Source: Acidobacteriaceae bacterium (GTDB lineage Bacteria; Acidobacteriota; Terriglobia; Terriglobales; Acidobacteriaceae). Taken from it: a stretch of DNA of 33,498 nucleotides. Every line of letters starts with the position of its first letter. Within the stretch, counting starts at the first letter, position 1. Shown in pieces: positions 1 to 6,882 of the stretch. The translations under genes were made by a program, and so were the position numbers. Under the pieces are notes generated by a model. The model had not been told where the DNA came from, did not search any database, and saw nothing but the letters and a program-made list of their open reading frames with translations. Where the stretch lies: contig PLWX01000316.1 in the NCBI GenBank assembly GCA_003151155.1, forward strand, positions 1 to 33,498, written 5' to 3'.

Positions 1-99
1 CTGGAGACCGGGATCGAAATCCGCGTGCCTCTTTTTATTAAAGAAGGAGAGCGGGTAAAAGTGTCCACTGAGACCTACGAGTTCGCAGGAAGGGCGTAA
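1..99 (+). CDS. efp: Elongation factor P, C-terminal end (partial)
   Basis: Only the last 32 codons are present, ending in TAA. The translation contains the motif GIEIRVPLFIKEGERVKVST followed by ETYEFAGRA, which fits the end of the third OB-like domain of EF-P, where family members end in a V-P-x-F-I-x-x-G-[DE]-x-[IV]-x-V-x-T pattern. EF-P binds the ribosome between the P and E sites and relieves stalling at polyproline stretches. The residue that is modified lies in the missing N-terminal domain. A hairpin terminator follows directly. The assignment rests on a short segment, but the motif is characteristic. Confidence 0.85.
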   Translation: METGIEIRVPLFIKEGERVKVSTETYEFAGRA

Positions 100-105
100 G
101 GACAG

Positions 106-130
106 AGCCCTGCATCTCTGCAGGGCTTTA
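106..130 (+). terminator. Intrinsic terminator after efp
   Basis: A perfect 9-bp inverted repeat (AGCCCTGCA / TGCAGGGCT) with a 4-nt loop begins 7 nt after the efp stop and is followed by TTTA. The U tract is short, so termination may be partial. Convergent gene on the other strand ends at 157. Confidence 0.7.
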
Positions 131-156
131 CGATTGGACCAGGATTTCTGGCGGGC

Positions 157-1317
157 TTAGTACGCGCTCAGCGTTACTTTATCGAGCCACACGTTATAAG
201 GATCTTGCCGGTAATCGCCGTCCATTTGGAAGGCAACGTCGATGCCTTCGAATCGCCAAGGCACATTCGCTTGGTTCGAATAGTAAAGATTCAGCGGGAA
301 GGTGGTTCCGTTCAACTCAACGCTGATGTAGCGCACATGCGTGCCGACGCGCTGGAAGGTCCAAACGAGATGGTTCCACGTCTTTGCGGGTAACGAACTG
401 CACGGTACCTTGGTTGGAATCCAGCCTTTGACTCCGTCCCACACGTCCCAAACGTGATCTCCCTTTAAGTTGCACTCGGTGCCAAACACCCAACGCGTGC
501 CTCCGAAGGTCTGGTTGGTATCGAACTCGAGTGCTTGCGCAACCTCCGGGCGGTCGACGTAGAACCACAAGTCATAAGTGAAATGTGTCGGCGCTGCGCC
601 ACCGCCGAGGTAACGAGTCCACAACATGTTGGTGTACTTCGTGGGACCGCCCATGGTGAATTTGGCTGAGTGGCCGGTGAGTGAGGGCGAGCTCTGGTTT
701 TCCGTAATTGTAGATATGGCGTTGCCGCTTCCAGCCGCGCAAAGCTGTCCTGCCCGGGGGTGACCCGGAGGAAACTTGGCCGAGCATCCATCCCACAACG
801 GCAATGTTTGAATCTGCGAGACCGGCGCGGGCTTGGTGGAAGTCACATTCAACGTGAAGGTCGTGCTCGCTTGTTTGCCCGTTTTGTCAGTTGCAAGCAC
901 TTCGAGCTTGTGCGGGCCAGGAGCGAGCCAGAGAAACGCGTCGACCGTATTGAACCAGTCGAAGTACTGCGATTTTCCATCCGCAAACACGCGAATGAAA
1001 TAGATCGGATGAACGAGCTTTGCGGCAGCTTTCACGTGAACCGGAGAACTGACAGTCGCACCGTTGGCCGGGCTCGAGACGCAGACTGAACCAGCTGAGG
1101 TGGTTCCAGGATTGGGTGGAGGCGATGGTGCTGCGGGTGGCAGCGGCGCTACTCCCGTGTAAGGACCAACGCTCTCGGCTAGCGTAACTGAGGGGCACGT
1201 AACGGCGGGTTGTGTTCCTGCCGAAGAAGATGAGTCTTGGCCGAGCATCGCAAGTGGAACGAATGTGAAGGCAAGGAGCAGCGAAAACAGCAAAGCTTTG
1301 CAACCACGAAAACTCAT
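157..1317 (-). CDS. Exported protein with Ig-like domain and concanavalin-like (jelly-roll) domain
   Basis: 386 residues. The first ~26 residues form a signal peptide (basic start, hydrophobic core LLFSLLLAFTFVPLAML, then Q-D-S-S-S). A proline-rich linker covers about residues 52-75. Residues ~76-158 read as a bacterial Ig-like fold: S-P-A-N-G-A-T-V-S-S-P-V start, V-F-A-D-G-K middle, and T-D-x-T-G-x-x-A-S-x-x-F-x-L-x-V end, a pattern common in acidobacterial surface proteins. Residues ~200-386, rich in W, F and Y, end in V-W-L-D-K-V-T-L and resemble a LamG/polysaccharide-binding jelly roll. Likely role is carbohydrate or surface binding outside the cell; no catalytic residues could be assigned. 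The ATG is chosen because it starts the signal peptide and has GAGG 5-6 nt upstream. Confidence 0.7.
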   Translation of the reverse strand: MSFRGCKALLFSLLLAFTFVPLAMLGQDSSSSAGTQPAVTCPSVTLAESVGPYTGVAPLPPAAPSPPPNPGTTSAGSVCVSSPANGATVSSPVHVKAAAKLVHPIYFIRVFADGKSQYFDWFNTVDAFLWLAPGPHKLEVLATDKTGKQASTTFTLNVTSTKPAPVSQIQTLPLWDGCSAKFPPGHPRAGQLCAAGSGNAISTITENQSSPSLTGHSAKFTMGGPTKYTNMLWTRYLGGGAAPTHFTYDLWFYVDRPEVAQALEFDTNQTFGGTRWVFGTECNLKGDHVWDVWDGVKGWIPTKVPCSSLPAKTWNHLVWTFQRVGTHVRYISVELNGTTFPLNLYYSNQANVPWRFEGIDVAFQMDGDYRQDPYNVWLDKVTLSAY

Positions 1318-1353
1318 GTAAACCTCGGACCGCAGATATGCGGCGCATGCTCA

Positions 1354-1375
1354 GAGTCTAGTGTGAGAGACTCAC
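1354..1375. repeat. Overlapping small inverted repeats between two minus-strand genes
   Basis: GAGTCT at 1354-1359 pairs with AGACTC at 1368-1373. An alternative arm pair, GTGAG (1363-1367) and CTCAC (1371-1375), overlaps it. The element sits between the stop of the TonB-C gene and the start of the next gene on the same strand. There is no T-run on either side, so it is not called a terminator. It could be a weak RNA structure or a protein-binding site. Confidence 0.3.
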
Positions 1376-1386
1376 GTCCGCCACGA

Positions 1387-2088
1387 TTAGGGTGAGCACT
1401 GTAGCACGCGCTGCAGAACCAGTCGCTGGCCCGCCAGTTGTCCCGGGCCACTGTCTTTCCGGATCAAACCTCGAAGCGAAGCTCGAGCCGAGCCCATTGC
1501 GAGTGCCTGTTGCAGGGCGGCATATTTCGCGTCGCGATCGGGCGGGGACGCGTCGCCATCGGTGATCACCATGCTGCCGTCGCAGTCTTTCGAGGTTAGA
1601 ACATTCACGCCAGCTACGCGGGCAACCGTTCCTGACAAATTCACCACTTTTCCCATGAACCACTGGGGATCACGGAACACGTTGCAGACGCTAATCGAAG
1701 GACTGTTTGCATCCAGCGCGAACTCTACCGCAACCCGCGTACGAACTCGGACCGGCTTTCCCTTCACGAGGACTGGGCTCCATTGCCACTGACGAACGGC
1801 CTCAGCCGCAGAGCGAAGAAGATCGGGACGTGCATCACTGCATATCGTGTCGCACCCCAGCGTTTCAACCGCGCCTTGCGTATCGAGCACGGCATCGAGA
1901 ACGATAGTTGCTTGAATCCAACGCTGCAGGGCCTCCGGCGGATAGACGGGTTTGACCGTTTTGGTTGGTTGTTGTGGCAGGTGGGGTATGTTCACAACCC
2001 CTGGCATGGTCTTCGGGAACTTCGGGAGCTCCTGGCTGAATGAGGGACAAATGAATGTGAAGAGTGCGATCAACGTCGCGCGTAGCAT
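1387..2088 (-). CDS. Exported TonB C-terminal-domain protein with extra C-terminal domain
   Basis: About 233 residues from the ATG at 2088. A signal peptide (M-L-R-A-T-L-I-A-L-F-T-F-I-C-P-S-F-S-Q) is followed by a proline-rich stretch. A TonB-C fold follows (roughly residues 45-125): V-K-P-V-Y-P-P-E-A-L at its start, I-V-L-D-A-V-L-D-T-Q-G in the middle, then A-V-R-Q-W-Q-W-S-P-V and a V-x-V-E-F end. The final ~100 residues hold a separate unit with V-V-N-L-S-G-T-V-A-R-V and a C-D-G-S-M-V-I-T-D motif, possibly OB-like. Stand-alone exported TonB-C domains are common in acidobacteria; whether they energise receptors is unknown. A TTG at 2109 is also in frame, but the ATG begins the signal peptide cleanly. 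Confidence 0.65.
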   Translation of the reverse strand: MLRATLIALFTFICPSFSQELPKFPKTMPGVVNIPHLPQQPTKTVKPVYPPEALQRWIQATIVLDAVLDTQGAVETLGCDTICSDARPDLLRSAAEAVRQWQWSPVLVKGKPVRVRTRVAVEFALDANSPSISVCNVFRDPQWFMGKVVNLSGTVARVAGVNVLTSKDCDGSMVITDGDASPPDRDAKYAALQQALAMGSARASLRGLIRKDSGPGQLAGQRLVLQRVLQCSP

Positions 2089-2149
2089 AGGTGAACCGCC
2101 GCCTCGCAAAATGCAAACGTACTCCCAATAATCCTACACTTCGTCGGCG

Positions 2150-2155
2150 TACAAT
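2150..2155 (+). promoter_or_regulatory. Candidate -10 element (TACAAT) for the ABC exporter
   Basis: TACAAT lies 10 nt before the ATG at 2166, in the short gap shared with the divergent TonB-C gene. No convincing -35 hexamer is seen 16-18 nt upstream. If used, transcription would begin within a few nucleotides of the start codon, giving an almost leaderless mRNA; no Shine-Dalgarno sequence is present to contradict this. Confidence 0.35.
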
Positions 2156-2165
2156 CCCCAGAACG

Positions 2166-3092
2166 ATGTCCAACGCTCCGCCGCTGCAAATCAGCAATCT
2201 CGTCAAACGTTTCGGAGGCCTAACCGCGGTTGAGGGCGTGTCCCTCGAGGTGCGCGACCGCGAGTGCGTTGGGTTGCTCGGACCCAACGGGGCGGGGAAG
2301 TCGACCACGATCCGCAGCATCGTTGGGCGCGTGCGCCCGGATGCAGGAACTGTCCGCATTTTCGGACATCCCGCGGAGTCTGCTGAGGCACGTGCCGCAA
2401 TTGGGTGGGTTCCCCAGGAATTGGCGCTCTATCCGCTGCTCACCTGTCGCGAAAATCTGGATTCGTTTGGCCGCTACCAGGGGCTGTCCGGCAAAGGCCT
2501 GCACGATGCTATCGCCTGGTGCATCCAGTGGGCGACGCTTGCCGACAAAGCCGACACGATTGTGAAGCAACTCAGCGGAGGGATGAAGCGACGCCTAAAC
2601 ATGGCATGCGGGCTGATCCATCACCCGCGCGTCGTACTGCTGGACGAACCCACGGTGGGCGTCGATCCGCAATCGCGTAACAACATCTTCGAGATGATCG
2701 AAGCACTTCGGGCCGAAGGCATGGCCATCATCTACACCACCCATTACATGGAAGAGGCAGAGCGCCTCTGCGATCGCATCGCCATCATCGATCACGGAAA
2801 AGTGATCGCTCTCGGTACGCGCGATGATCTGGTTCACCAGTCATTTGGCGGGCGCAGCGACGTGCTCATGCGCATCAACGATGTCGATCAGAAAGCGGCC
2901 GCCTGGGCCGGAATTCGCAATGGCACCTACGATGGTCAGGTCGCACACTTTTCTATCGAACAGCCGACCGAGATCGCGAGCTTGCTCGACGGCGCCACCA
3001 ACAATGGGCTGGACGTGATCGATGTTGTCCTGCGTCGGCCGAATCTGGAGTCGGTTTTCCTGCAACTGACGGGAAGGGATCTCCGCGAATGA
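2166..3092 (+). CDS. ABC transporter ATPase subunit (ABC-2 type exporter)
   Basis: 308 residues. It is a cytoplasmic nucleotide-binding subunit that powers the membrane protein encoded next. Visible motifs in order: Walker A G-P-N-G-A-G-K-S-T, Q-loop region W-V-P-Q-E-L-A-L-Y, signature L-S-G-G-M-K-R-R, Walker B V-V-L-L-D-E-P-T-V-G-V-D with the catalytic Glu, and switch His in Y-T-T-H-Y-M-E-E-A. The ~80 residues after the ATPase core are the usual C-terminal extension of the CcmA/NatA-like class. The ATG at 2166 is preferred over the in-frame GTG at 2091, because the longer form would add a basic tail that overlaps the divergent gene and does not resemble the family. The stop overlaps the next start as ATGA, implying translational coupling. 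The substrate is not evident. Confidence 0.92.
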   Translation: MSNAPPLQISNLVKRFGGLTAVEGVSLEVRDRECVGLLGPNGAGKSTTIRSIVGRVRPDAGTVRIFGHPAESAEARAAIGWVPQELALYPLLTCRENLDSFGRYQGLSGKGLHDAIAWCIQWATLADKADTIVKQLSGGMKRRLNMACGLIHHPRVVLLDEPTVGVDPQSRNNIFEMIEALRAEGMAIIYTTHYMEEAERLCDRIAIIDHGKVIALGTRDDLVHQSFGGRSDVLMRINDVDQKAAAWAGIRNGTYDGQVAHFSIEQPTEIASLLDGATNNGLDVIDVVLRRPNLESVFLQLTGRDLRE

Positions 3093-4381
3093 TTGGAGCC
3101 ATTCTACGCACCAGCTTTCGGGCATTGCGCCGTGACCGGGGGGCCTTCGTGCTCTCGTTCGTGCTCCCCGTCGCGTTCTTCAGCATTTTCGCTGTAATCT
3201 TCGGCAGCCAGCGCAACAGCACGCCCAGGGTCAGCGTTGCGGTCGTCGATGAAGACCAGAGCGTCGGCTCAAAACGATTAGTCGAAGGCCTGAAACACGA
3301 GGAAGCTCTGCGCGCCTTTACATCGCCGGAGACAAAAAAAGGCGAAGCACCGAGACCCGACTACACATCGCAATCCGCGGAGGCTGGAGTAAAGGCTGGA
3401 GATTTCCCCACCGCTCTCATCATCCCGAAAGGTTATGGGGCGCACCCGATTTCTTTCGGGCCGCAGGAACAGGAAACAAATCAACCGCAGATCCAGATCC
3501 TGCACGATAGCTCCGATCCCATCGGCGCGCAGGTGCTGGCGGGCATGTTGCAGAAGATCGTCATGACTTCGATGGGAGATGTGATGGCCGACCAGGGCAT
3601 GCAGTACTTCGCACAGTCTTCCGGTGGTCTTACGCCTGAGCAGAAGAAGAACATTGAAGCCAGCCTGGCGAACTATCGCGAGGTCCTAAATCGTCGGGAT
3701 CAAAACGCGCCGAGCAACGCGAACAATGTCTCGCTGGTTCCGTTGACGATCCGCGACGTGGTTGGCGAGAACAAGAAAAGCCCTATGGTTTCGTTTTACG
3801 CTGCGGGCATCGGAGTGATGTTCCTGCTATTTACTGCGAGCGCTGCCGGAGGATCGCTGCTGGATGAGTCCGATAGTGGTGCGCTCGATCGCGTTTTAAG
3901 CTCGCATGTCAGCATGACCACTTTGCTCGCGGGCAAGATGATCTATTGCACACTGCTGGCTTTTTCACAGCTCTGCCTGATGTTCCTCTGGGGATGGGCC
4001 GTCTTTCATCTTGATCTCTGGACGCATGTGCCGGGCTTTCTCGTGATGGGTATCTGTACCGCTTTTGCGGTCGCGAACTTCGGCATGATTCTTGCCAGCG
4101 TGTCGAAGACGCGGGCGCAACAGGGAGGTATCAGCACCCTGCTGATCCTCACCATGTCCGCCATCGGCGGCAGCATGTTCCCGCGCTTTCTGATGTCTCC
4201 AACGCTGCAAAAGGCCGGGCTTTTCACTATCAATGGCTGGGCCATTGATGGGTTCACGAAAGTATTCTGGTATGACGAACCCATTCAGCAGCTCTGGCCG
4301 CAGGTGAGTGTATTGCTCGCCGTCGGAATTTTCCTTTTCGTGATCGCCCGGAAGTTCGCGCAACGATGGGAAAGCGTTTAA
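3089..4381 (+). CDS. ABC-2 type transporter permease
   Basis: 430 residues. The layout is that of the ABC-2 permease family with a large external domain. One membrane helix near residues 14-37 (F-V-L-S-F-V-L-P-V-A-F-F) is followed by an extracytoplasmic domain of about 195 residues. About five helices then fill residues ~233-425, including S-F-Y-A-A-G-I-G-V-M-F-L-L-F, a G-I-S-T-L-L-I-L-T-M-S-A-I-G-G-S-M-F-P hairpin typical of the family, and a last helix near the C-terminus. It pairs with the ATPase that it overlaps by 4 nt. Such pairs export drugs, lipids or polysaccharides; no direct clue to substrate is present. A strong terminator follows the stop, so this is a two-gene operon. Confidence 0.9.
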   Translation: MIGAILRTSFRALRRDRGAFVLSFVLPVAFFSIFAVIFGSQRNSTPRVSVAVVDEDQSVGSKRLVEGLKHEEALRAFTSPETKKGEAPRPDYTSQSAEAGVKAGDFPTALIIPKGYGAHPISFGPQEQETNQPQIQILHDSSDPIGAQVLAGMLQKIVMTSMGDVMADQGMQYFAQSSGGLTPEQKKNIEASLANYREVLNRRDQNAPSNANNVSLVPLTIRDVVGENKKSPMVSFYAAGIGVMFLLFTASAAGGSLLDESDSGALDRVLSSHVSMTTLLAGKMIYCTLLAFSQLCLMFLWGWAVFHLDLWTHVPGFLVMGICTAFAVANFGMILASVSKTRAQQGGISTLLILTMSAIGGSMFPRFLMSPTLQKAGLFTINGWAIDGFTKVFWYDEPIQQLWPQVSVLLAVGIFLFVIARKFAQRWESV

Positions 4382-4389
4382 CCCAACAA

Positions 4390-4416
4390 AAAACCCCGCA
4401 TCGAGCGCGGGGTTTT
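4390..4416 (+). terminator. Intrinsic terminator after the ABC exporter
   Basis: A perfect 10-bp stem (AAAACCCCGC / GCGGGGTTTT) with a 7-nt loop starts 9 nt after the permease stop and ends in a T-rich tract. Confidence 0.9.
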
Positions 4417-4456
4417 CTTGCGGGTTGAGGGAGGATCATGAACGAGTATTTTGATG

Positions 4457-4495
4457 AAAACTGCGCGCGGAGTGTTCGCTCCGTGCCGCGGTTTT
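4457..4495. terminator. Bidirectional terminator between convergent genes
   Basis: A long stem pairs AAAAC...CGGAG with CTCCG...GTTTT around the 6-nt loop TGTTCG, with one bulge at about 4487. It is flanked by A4 on the left and T4 on the right, so either strand would give a GC stem followed by U residues. It probably ends the minus-strand membrane-protein gene and backs up the exporter terminator. Confidence 0.7.
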
Positions 4496-4510
4496 ATTGG
4501 CTCTGAACGA

Positions 4511-4780
4511 TCAGGCAGCGCGGTTGCTGCTGCTCAGAGCATCCGACCCATGCTGCTTTACCATCTTGTTATAGATACCCAGAAGCAGGAACGGCGCCGG
4601 CCATTGTCCGATGAAGAGCGCGAGATTGTCTTTGCCCATAAGTTTGCAAATCGCCGAAAGACCGATCGCCCCAACGGCCAGGCCTAAGTAGGCACTCGAC
4701 GGAATCTGTGAAGTTTGTGCTTCAATTCCACCCGTAAAACGATCTTCTTCCACTTGTCCGCGATAAACTTTGTTTTCCAT
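4511..4780 (-). CDS. Small two-helix membrane protein of unknown function
   Basis: 89 residues, not assigned to a named family. A hydrophilic N-terminal ~27 residues (charged, then T-S-Q-I-P-S-S) precedes two predicted membrane segments: about residues 28-47 (A-Y-L-G-L-A-V-G-A-I-G-L-S-A-I) and 52-74 (L-A-L-F-I-G-Q-W-P-A-P-F-L-L-L-G-I-Y), separated by L-M-G-K-D-N. A short basic tail follows. The start has a strong AGGAGA about 7 nt upstream and the gene is followed by a bidirectional terminator, so it is likely a real single-gene unit. W-P at the start of the second helix suggests a membrane-associated housekeeping or stress role, but nothing in the sequence fixes one. Confidence 0.75.
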   Translation of the reverse strand: MENKVYRGQVEEDRFTGGIEAQTSQIPSSAYLGLAVGAIGLSAICKLMGKDNLALFIGQWPAPFLLLGIYNKMVKQHGSDALSSSNRAA

Positions 4781-4799
4781 TCGTCATCTCCTGCGTTGA

Positions 4800-5251
4800 A
4801 TTTTCAAGTCGCTAGGAAGATTGATGTGAAGCGCCTCGCCCACGCCAGACTTCGCACAGGAGAAATCGTAAGCAGTTGACTGAGGCTCACTCGCAACGAC
4901 AGAACGTTGTCATCGATTCAAATTGCGAGGAAAATCCGTTACCATACGAAAACTCGCAACTTCGTTCAACGACCCTGATGCGGTGCTCGATATCTTCGGC
5001 CCACCCTCCGATGGAGGGCCTGCCCTGTCGCACGATTTTGCGGGCGATTTTCATGCTGGTGGGAAAAGGGCTCCTAACACTGCCGAGGAGCGACGCAACA
5101 TGTGTCTGCTCCAACCCGGCTGCCGCTGATGCAGGACACGGGCCACGATCCCCACTGGAACCTTGTAGTGCGCCATCGGGCAGGCTCACTCGCATCGCAG
5201 ATGTCAGCGATGCGCCGGCGCGACCTTGCTGTCAGCGGCGGGGTGTTGTTG
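4800..5251. other. Gene-free segment with hairpins, origin unclear
   Basis: No intact gene is supported here. Open frames of 60-140 codons exist on both strands, but none has a good ribosome site or recognisable domain. Two hairpins stand out: CCCTCC/GGAGGG with a 3-nt loop at 5004-5018, and CGCATCGC/GCGATGCG with an 8-nt loop at 5191-5214. The segment lies directly after the broken response-regulator remnant on the minus strand, so it could be scrambled gene debris, the end of a lost mobile element or a structured RNA. Confidence 0.4.
5191..5214. repeat. Perfect 8-bp hairpin
   Basis: CGCATCGC and GCGATGCG flank AGATGTCA. No T-run follows on either strand, so it is not a classical terminator. 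Confidence 0.5.
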
Positions 5252-5359
5252 CTACTCGTTGCGCGCGATCTCCACGGAGTAGCTTTCGCTGCTCAAGCGA
5301 TCCGTGAGCGTCATCAACAACGCCTCTTCGTCTTCGATCAACAGGATCCGTTCATTCAT
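5252..5359 (-). pseudogene. Response regulator remnant, receiver N-terminus only
   Basis: Reading the minus strand from the ATG at 5359 gives 35 codons beginning M-N-E-R-I-L-L-I-E-D-E-E-A-L-L, then L-T-D-R-L-S-S-E-S-Y-S-V-E-I-A-R-N-E and a TAG. This is the beta1-alpha1-beta2 start of a receiver domain, with the acidic E-D-E cluster that binds magnesium; the style is PhoB/OmpR-like. The phosphoacceptor Asp, the rest of the receiver and the output domain are absent, and the other two minus-strand frames downstream show no continuation. The start overlaps the stop of the kinase remnant as ATGA, the usual coupling in intact kinase-regulator operons. I infer a decayed two-component system. Confidence 0.75.
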
Positions 5360-5472
5360 GCATTCATCACCGCATTTTCGGATAGGACCGACGCGCGCAG
5401 CGGCGAGTCTTCGGCGATCGGCAAGTGCAAAGTGAAAGTGCTTCCTTTCCCCATTTCACTTCAACCGCGACC
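5356..5472 (-). pseudogene. Histidine kinase remnant, C-terminal ATPase end, frameshifted
   Basis: The minus strand encodes a typical kinase tail: V-A-V-E-V-K-W-G-K in one frame, then G-S-T-F-T-L-H-L-P-I-A-E-D-S in another, ending M-N-A and TGA. The two parts join if one G is restored in the run of four G residues at about 5448-5451, giving the familiar G-K-G-S-T-F-x-L-x-L-P end of a HATPase domain. Nothing upstream of the Q-V-A-V segment resembles a kinase; the homology stops where the TGTCCGATTTCGGACA palindrome begins. Both the truncation and the frameshift mark it as dead. Confidence 0.75.
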
Positions 5473-5488
5473 TGTCCGATTTCGGACA
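5473..5488. promoter_or_regulatory. Palindromic activator site upstream of the efflux operon
   Basis: TGTCCGATTTCGGACA is a perfect 7-bp inverted repeat with a 2-nt spacer. Its centre lies about 106 nt upstream of the predicted sigma-54 start, the normal distance for an enhancer bound by an NtrC-family protein. The operon's own last-but-one gene encodes such a protein with a Fis-type helix-turn-helix. A lone half-site, GGACA, recurs at 5504-5508. The binding partner is an inference. Confidence 0.65.
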
Positions 5489-5543
5489 CTTTTCTTCGCA
5501 AGGGGACACTTGCTCGTTACGCAATCGCAAGTAAGATTCTTGT

Positions 5544-5556
5544 AGTCAACGAGTTG
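5544..5556 (+). promoter_or_regulatory. IHF-like site between enhancer and promoter
   Basis: AGTCAACGAGTTG matches the WATCARNNNNTTR consensus at every defined position but the second. It lies between the palindrome and the -24 element, where bending proteins act at sigma-54 promoters. A match this short can occur by chance. Confidence 0.35.
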
Positions 5557-5560
5557 CGAA

Positions 5561-5576
5561 TGGCGTTCAGCTTGCA
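5561..5576 (+). promoter_or_regulatory. Sigma-54 (-24/-12) promoter of the efflux operon
   Basis: TGGCGTTCAGCTTGCA fits the TGGCAC-N5-TTGCA pattern with the invariant GG at 5562-5563 and GC at 5574-5575 at the correct 10-nt spacing. Transcription would begin near 5587, so the ATG at 5590 would be almost leaderless. An in-frame TGA at 5581 rules out an earlier start for that gene. Confidence 0.7.
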
Positions 5577-5589
5577 CTTATGACTTGCG

Positions 5590-6849
5590 ATGGATATCGC
5601 CCGCCCAGAGTTCAAGCAACAAAAGCGCCGCAAGCAAATCCTATTTGGCGCGATCGCCCTCATTGTTCTCGTAGCCGTGACGGTTGGAGTCTCGCGGCTG
5701 AAGCCCGCTTCGCCGGAGGTGGAACGCGGCACAGTATGGACCGACGCCGTGAAACAAGGTCCTATGCTTCGCCAGGTACGCGGACTTGGAACACTTACCC
5801 CCACTCCTGAAGACGTTCGGTTGATTCCTGCGGAGACGGAAGCCACCGTGCTTCGCATTCTCAAGCTCCCAGGGTCGCAAGTGACGGCGGATACCGTGCT
5901 GCTTGAGATGACGAATCCACAACTGGAACAGGAATCGGTGGATGCGCAGCTTCAGTTGAAGGGTGCAGAAGCCGAATATCAGAACCTGAAGGTGAAGCTG
6001 CAAAGCGACCTGATGAACCAGAAGGCGGGGGCAGCTACCGTCGGGGCGGACTACAGCCAGGCACAGAGGCAGGCCCAGACCGACAAAGCGCTCTACGATC
6101 TCGGAGTCATTTCCGGGCTTGCGTACAAGTCGTCGCAAGGCAAAGCGGACGAACTCACCACGCGGAACGATATCGAAGGCCAACGGCTGACGATGAATGA
6201 ACGGGTAATCGTCTCGCAGATGGCGGTGCAGCAGGCCAAGGTCGACGAAATGGGGGCTCTCGCCCAGCTGAAACAAAAGCAACTGGAACGGATGAAGGTT
6301 CGCGCCGGAATCGATGGCGTGCTCGTGGATCAGCCTCTGCAGGTTGGGCAACACGTGACGCCCGGAACCGTGCTGGCAAAAGTGGTGCAGCCGAATCGGT
6401 TGATGGCATCGCTGAAAATCCCGGAAACCCAGGCTCGTGATGTTCAGATTGGCGAGCCCGCTTCCGTAGACACGCATAACGGCATCGTGCAGGGTAACGT
6501 CATGCGCGTAGATCCGGCGGTACAGAACGGAACGGTCACGGTTGACGTAAAGATCACAGGGGAGCTTCCGAAGGGAGCGCGCCCGGACCTTAGCGTAGAT
6601 GGAACCATCGACCTGGAGAGGCTGGATAACGTGGTTTATGTGGGCCGGCCGGCATTCGGGCAGGAAAACAGCACGATCAGCCTGTTCAAACTTGATCCGG
6701 ATGGCAAGGGTGCAACCCGAGTGCCGGTGAAAGTGGGACGCGCTTCGGTGAATACGATCCAGGTGCTTGAAGGACTCAAACCAGGCGACACAGTGATTCT
6801 GTCGGATATGTCTCGTTGGGATAACACCGAGCGGATTCGACTCGACTAA
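5590..6849 (+). CDS. Periplasmic adaptor (membrane fusion protein), MacA/HlyD family
   Basis: 419 residues. It would link the inner-membrane permease complex to the TolC-like channel encoded downstream. A basic cytoplasmic start (K-Q-Q-K-R-R-K-Q) precedes one membrane helix at about residues 17-36. The first half of the lipoyl-like domain follows (T-V-L-L-E-M-T-N-P), then a long helical hairpin rich in Q, K and A (~115-245). The second lipoyl half (D-G-V-L-V-D-Q-P-L-Q-V-G-Q-H-V-T-P-G-T) comes next, then beta-barrel and membrane-proximal domains ending L-K-P-G-D-T-V-I-L-S-D-M-S-R-W-D. No Shine-Dalgarno sequence precedes the ATG, which lies about 3 nt after the predicted sigma-54 start site. 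First gene of the efflux operon. Confidence 0.92.
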   Translation: MDIARPEFKQQKRRKQILFGAIALIVLVAVTVGVSRLKPASPEVERGTVWTDAVKQGPMLRQVRGLGTLTPTPEDVRLIPAETEATVLRILKLPGSQVTADTVLLEMTNPQLEQESVDAQLQLKGAEAEYQNLKVKLQSDLMNQKAGAATVGADYSQAQRQAQTDKALYDLGVISGLAYKSSQGKADELTTRNDIEGQRLTMNERVIVSQMAVQQAKVDEMGALAQLKQKQLERMKVRAGIDGVLVDQPLQVGQHVTPGTVLAKVVQPNRLMASLKIPETQARDVQIGEPASVDTHNGIVQGNVMRVDPAVQNGTVTVDVKITGELPKGARPDLSVDGTIDLERLDNVVYVGRPAFGQENSTISLFKLDPDGKGATRVPVKVGRASVNTIQVLEGLKPGDTVILSDMSRWDNTERIRLD

Positions 6850-6882
6850 CGACCTCGGGTTCATTTTTCAGGAGACGCAGCG

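Noticed and set aside
4887..5195. 102-codon open frame on the minus strand in the same segment
   Set aside because: No ribosome site or known motif, and it overlaps competing frames on the other strand. It may hold fragments of a lost gene, but cannot be called.
4876..5307. 143-codon open frame on the plus strand in the gene-poor segment
   Set aside because: No ribosome site, odd composition rich in Cys, Arg and Pro, no recognisable domain, and it runs over the antisense of the receiver remnant.
5641..6864. Long minus-strand open frame (407 codons) opposite the adaptor gene
   Set aside because: Rich in His and Arg with no domain. It is the mirror of a plus-strand gene with clear family motifs.
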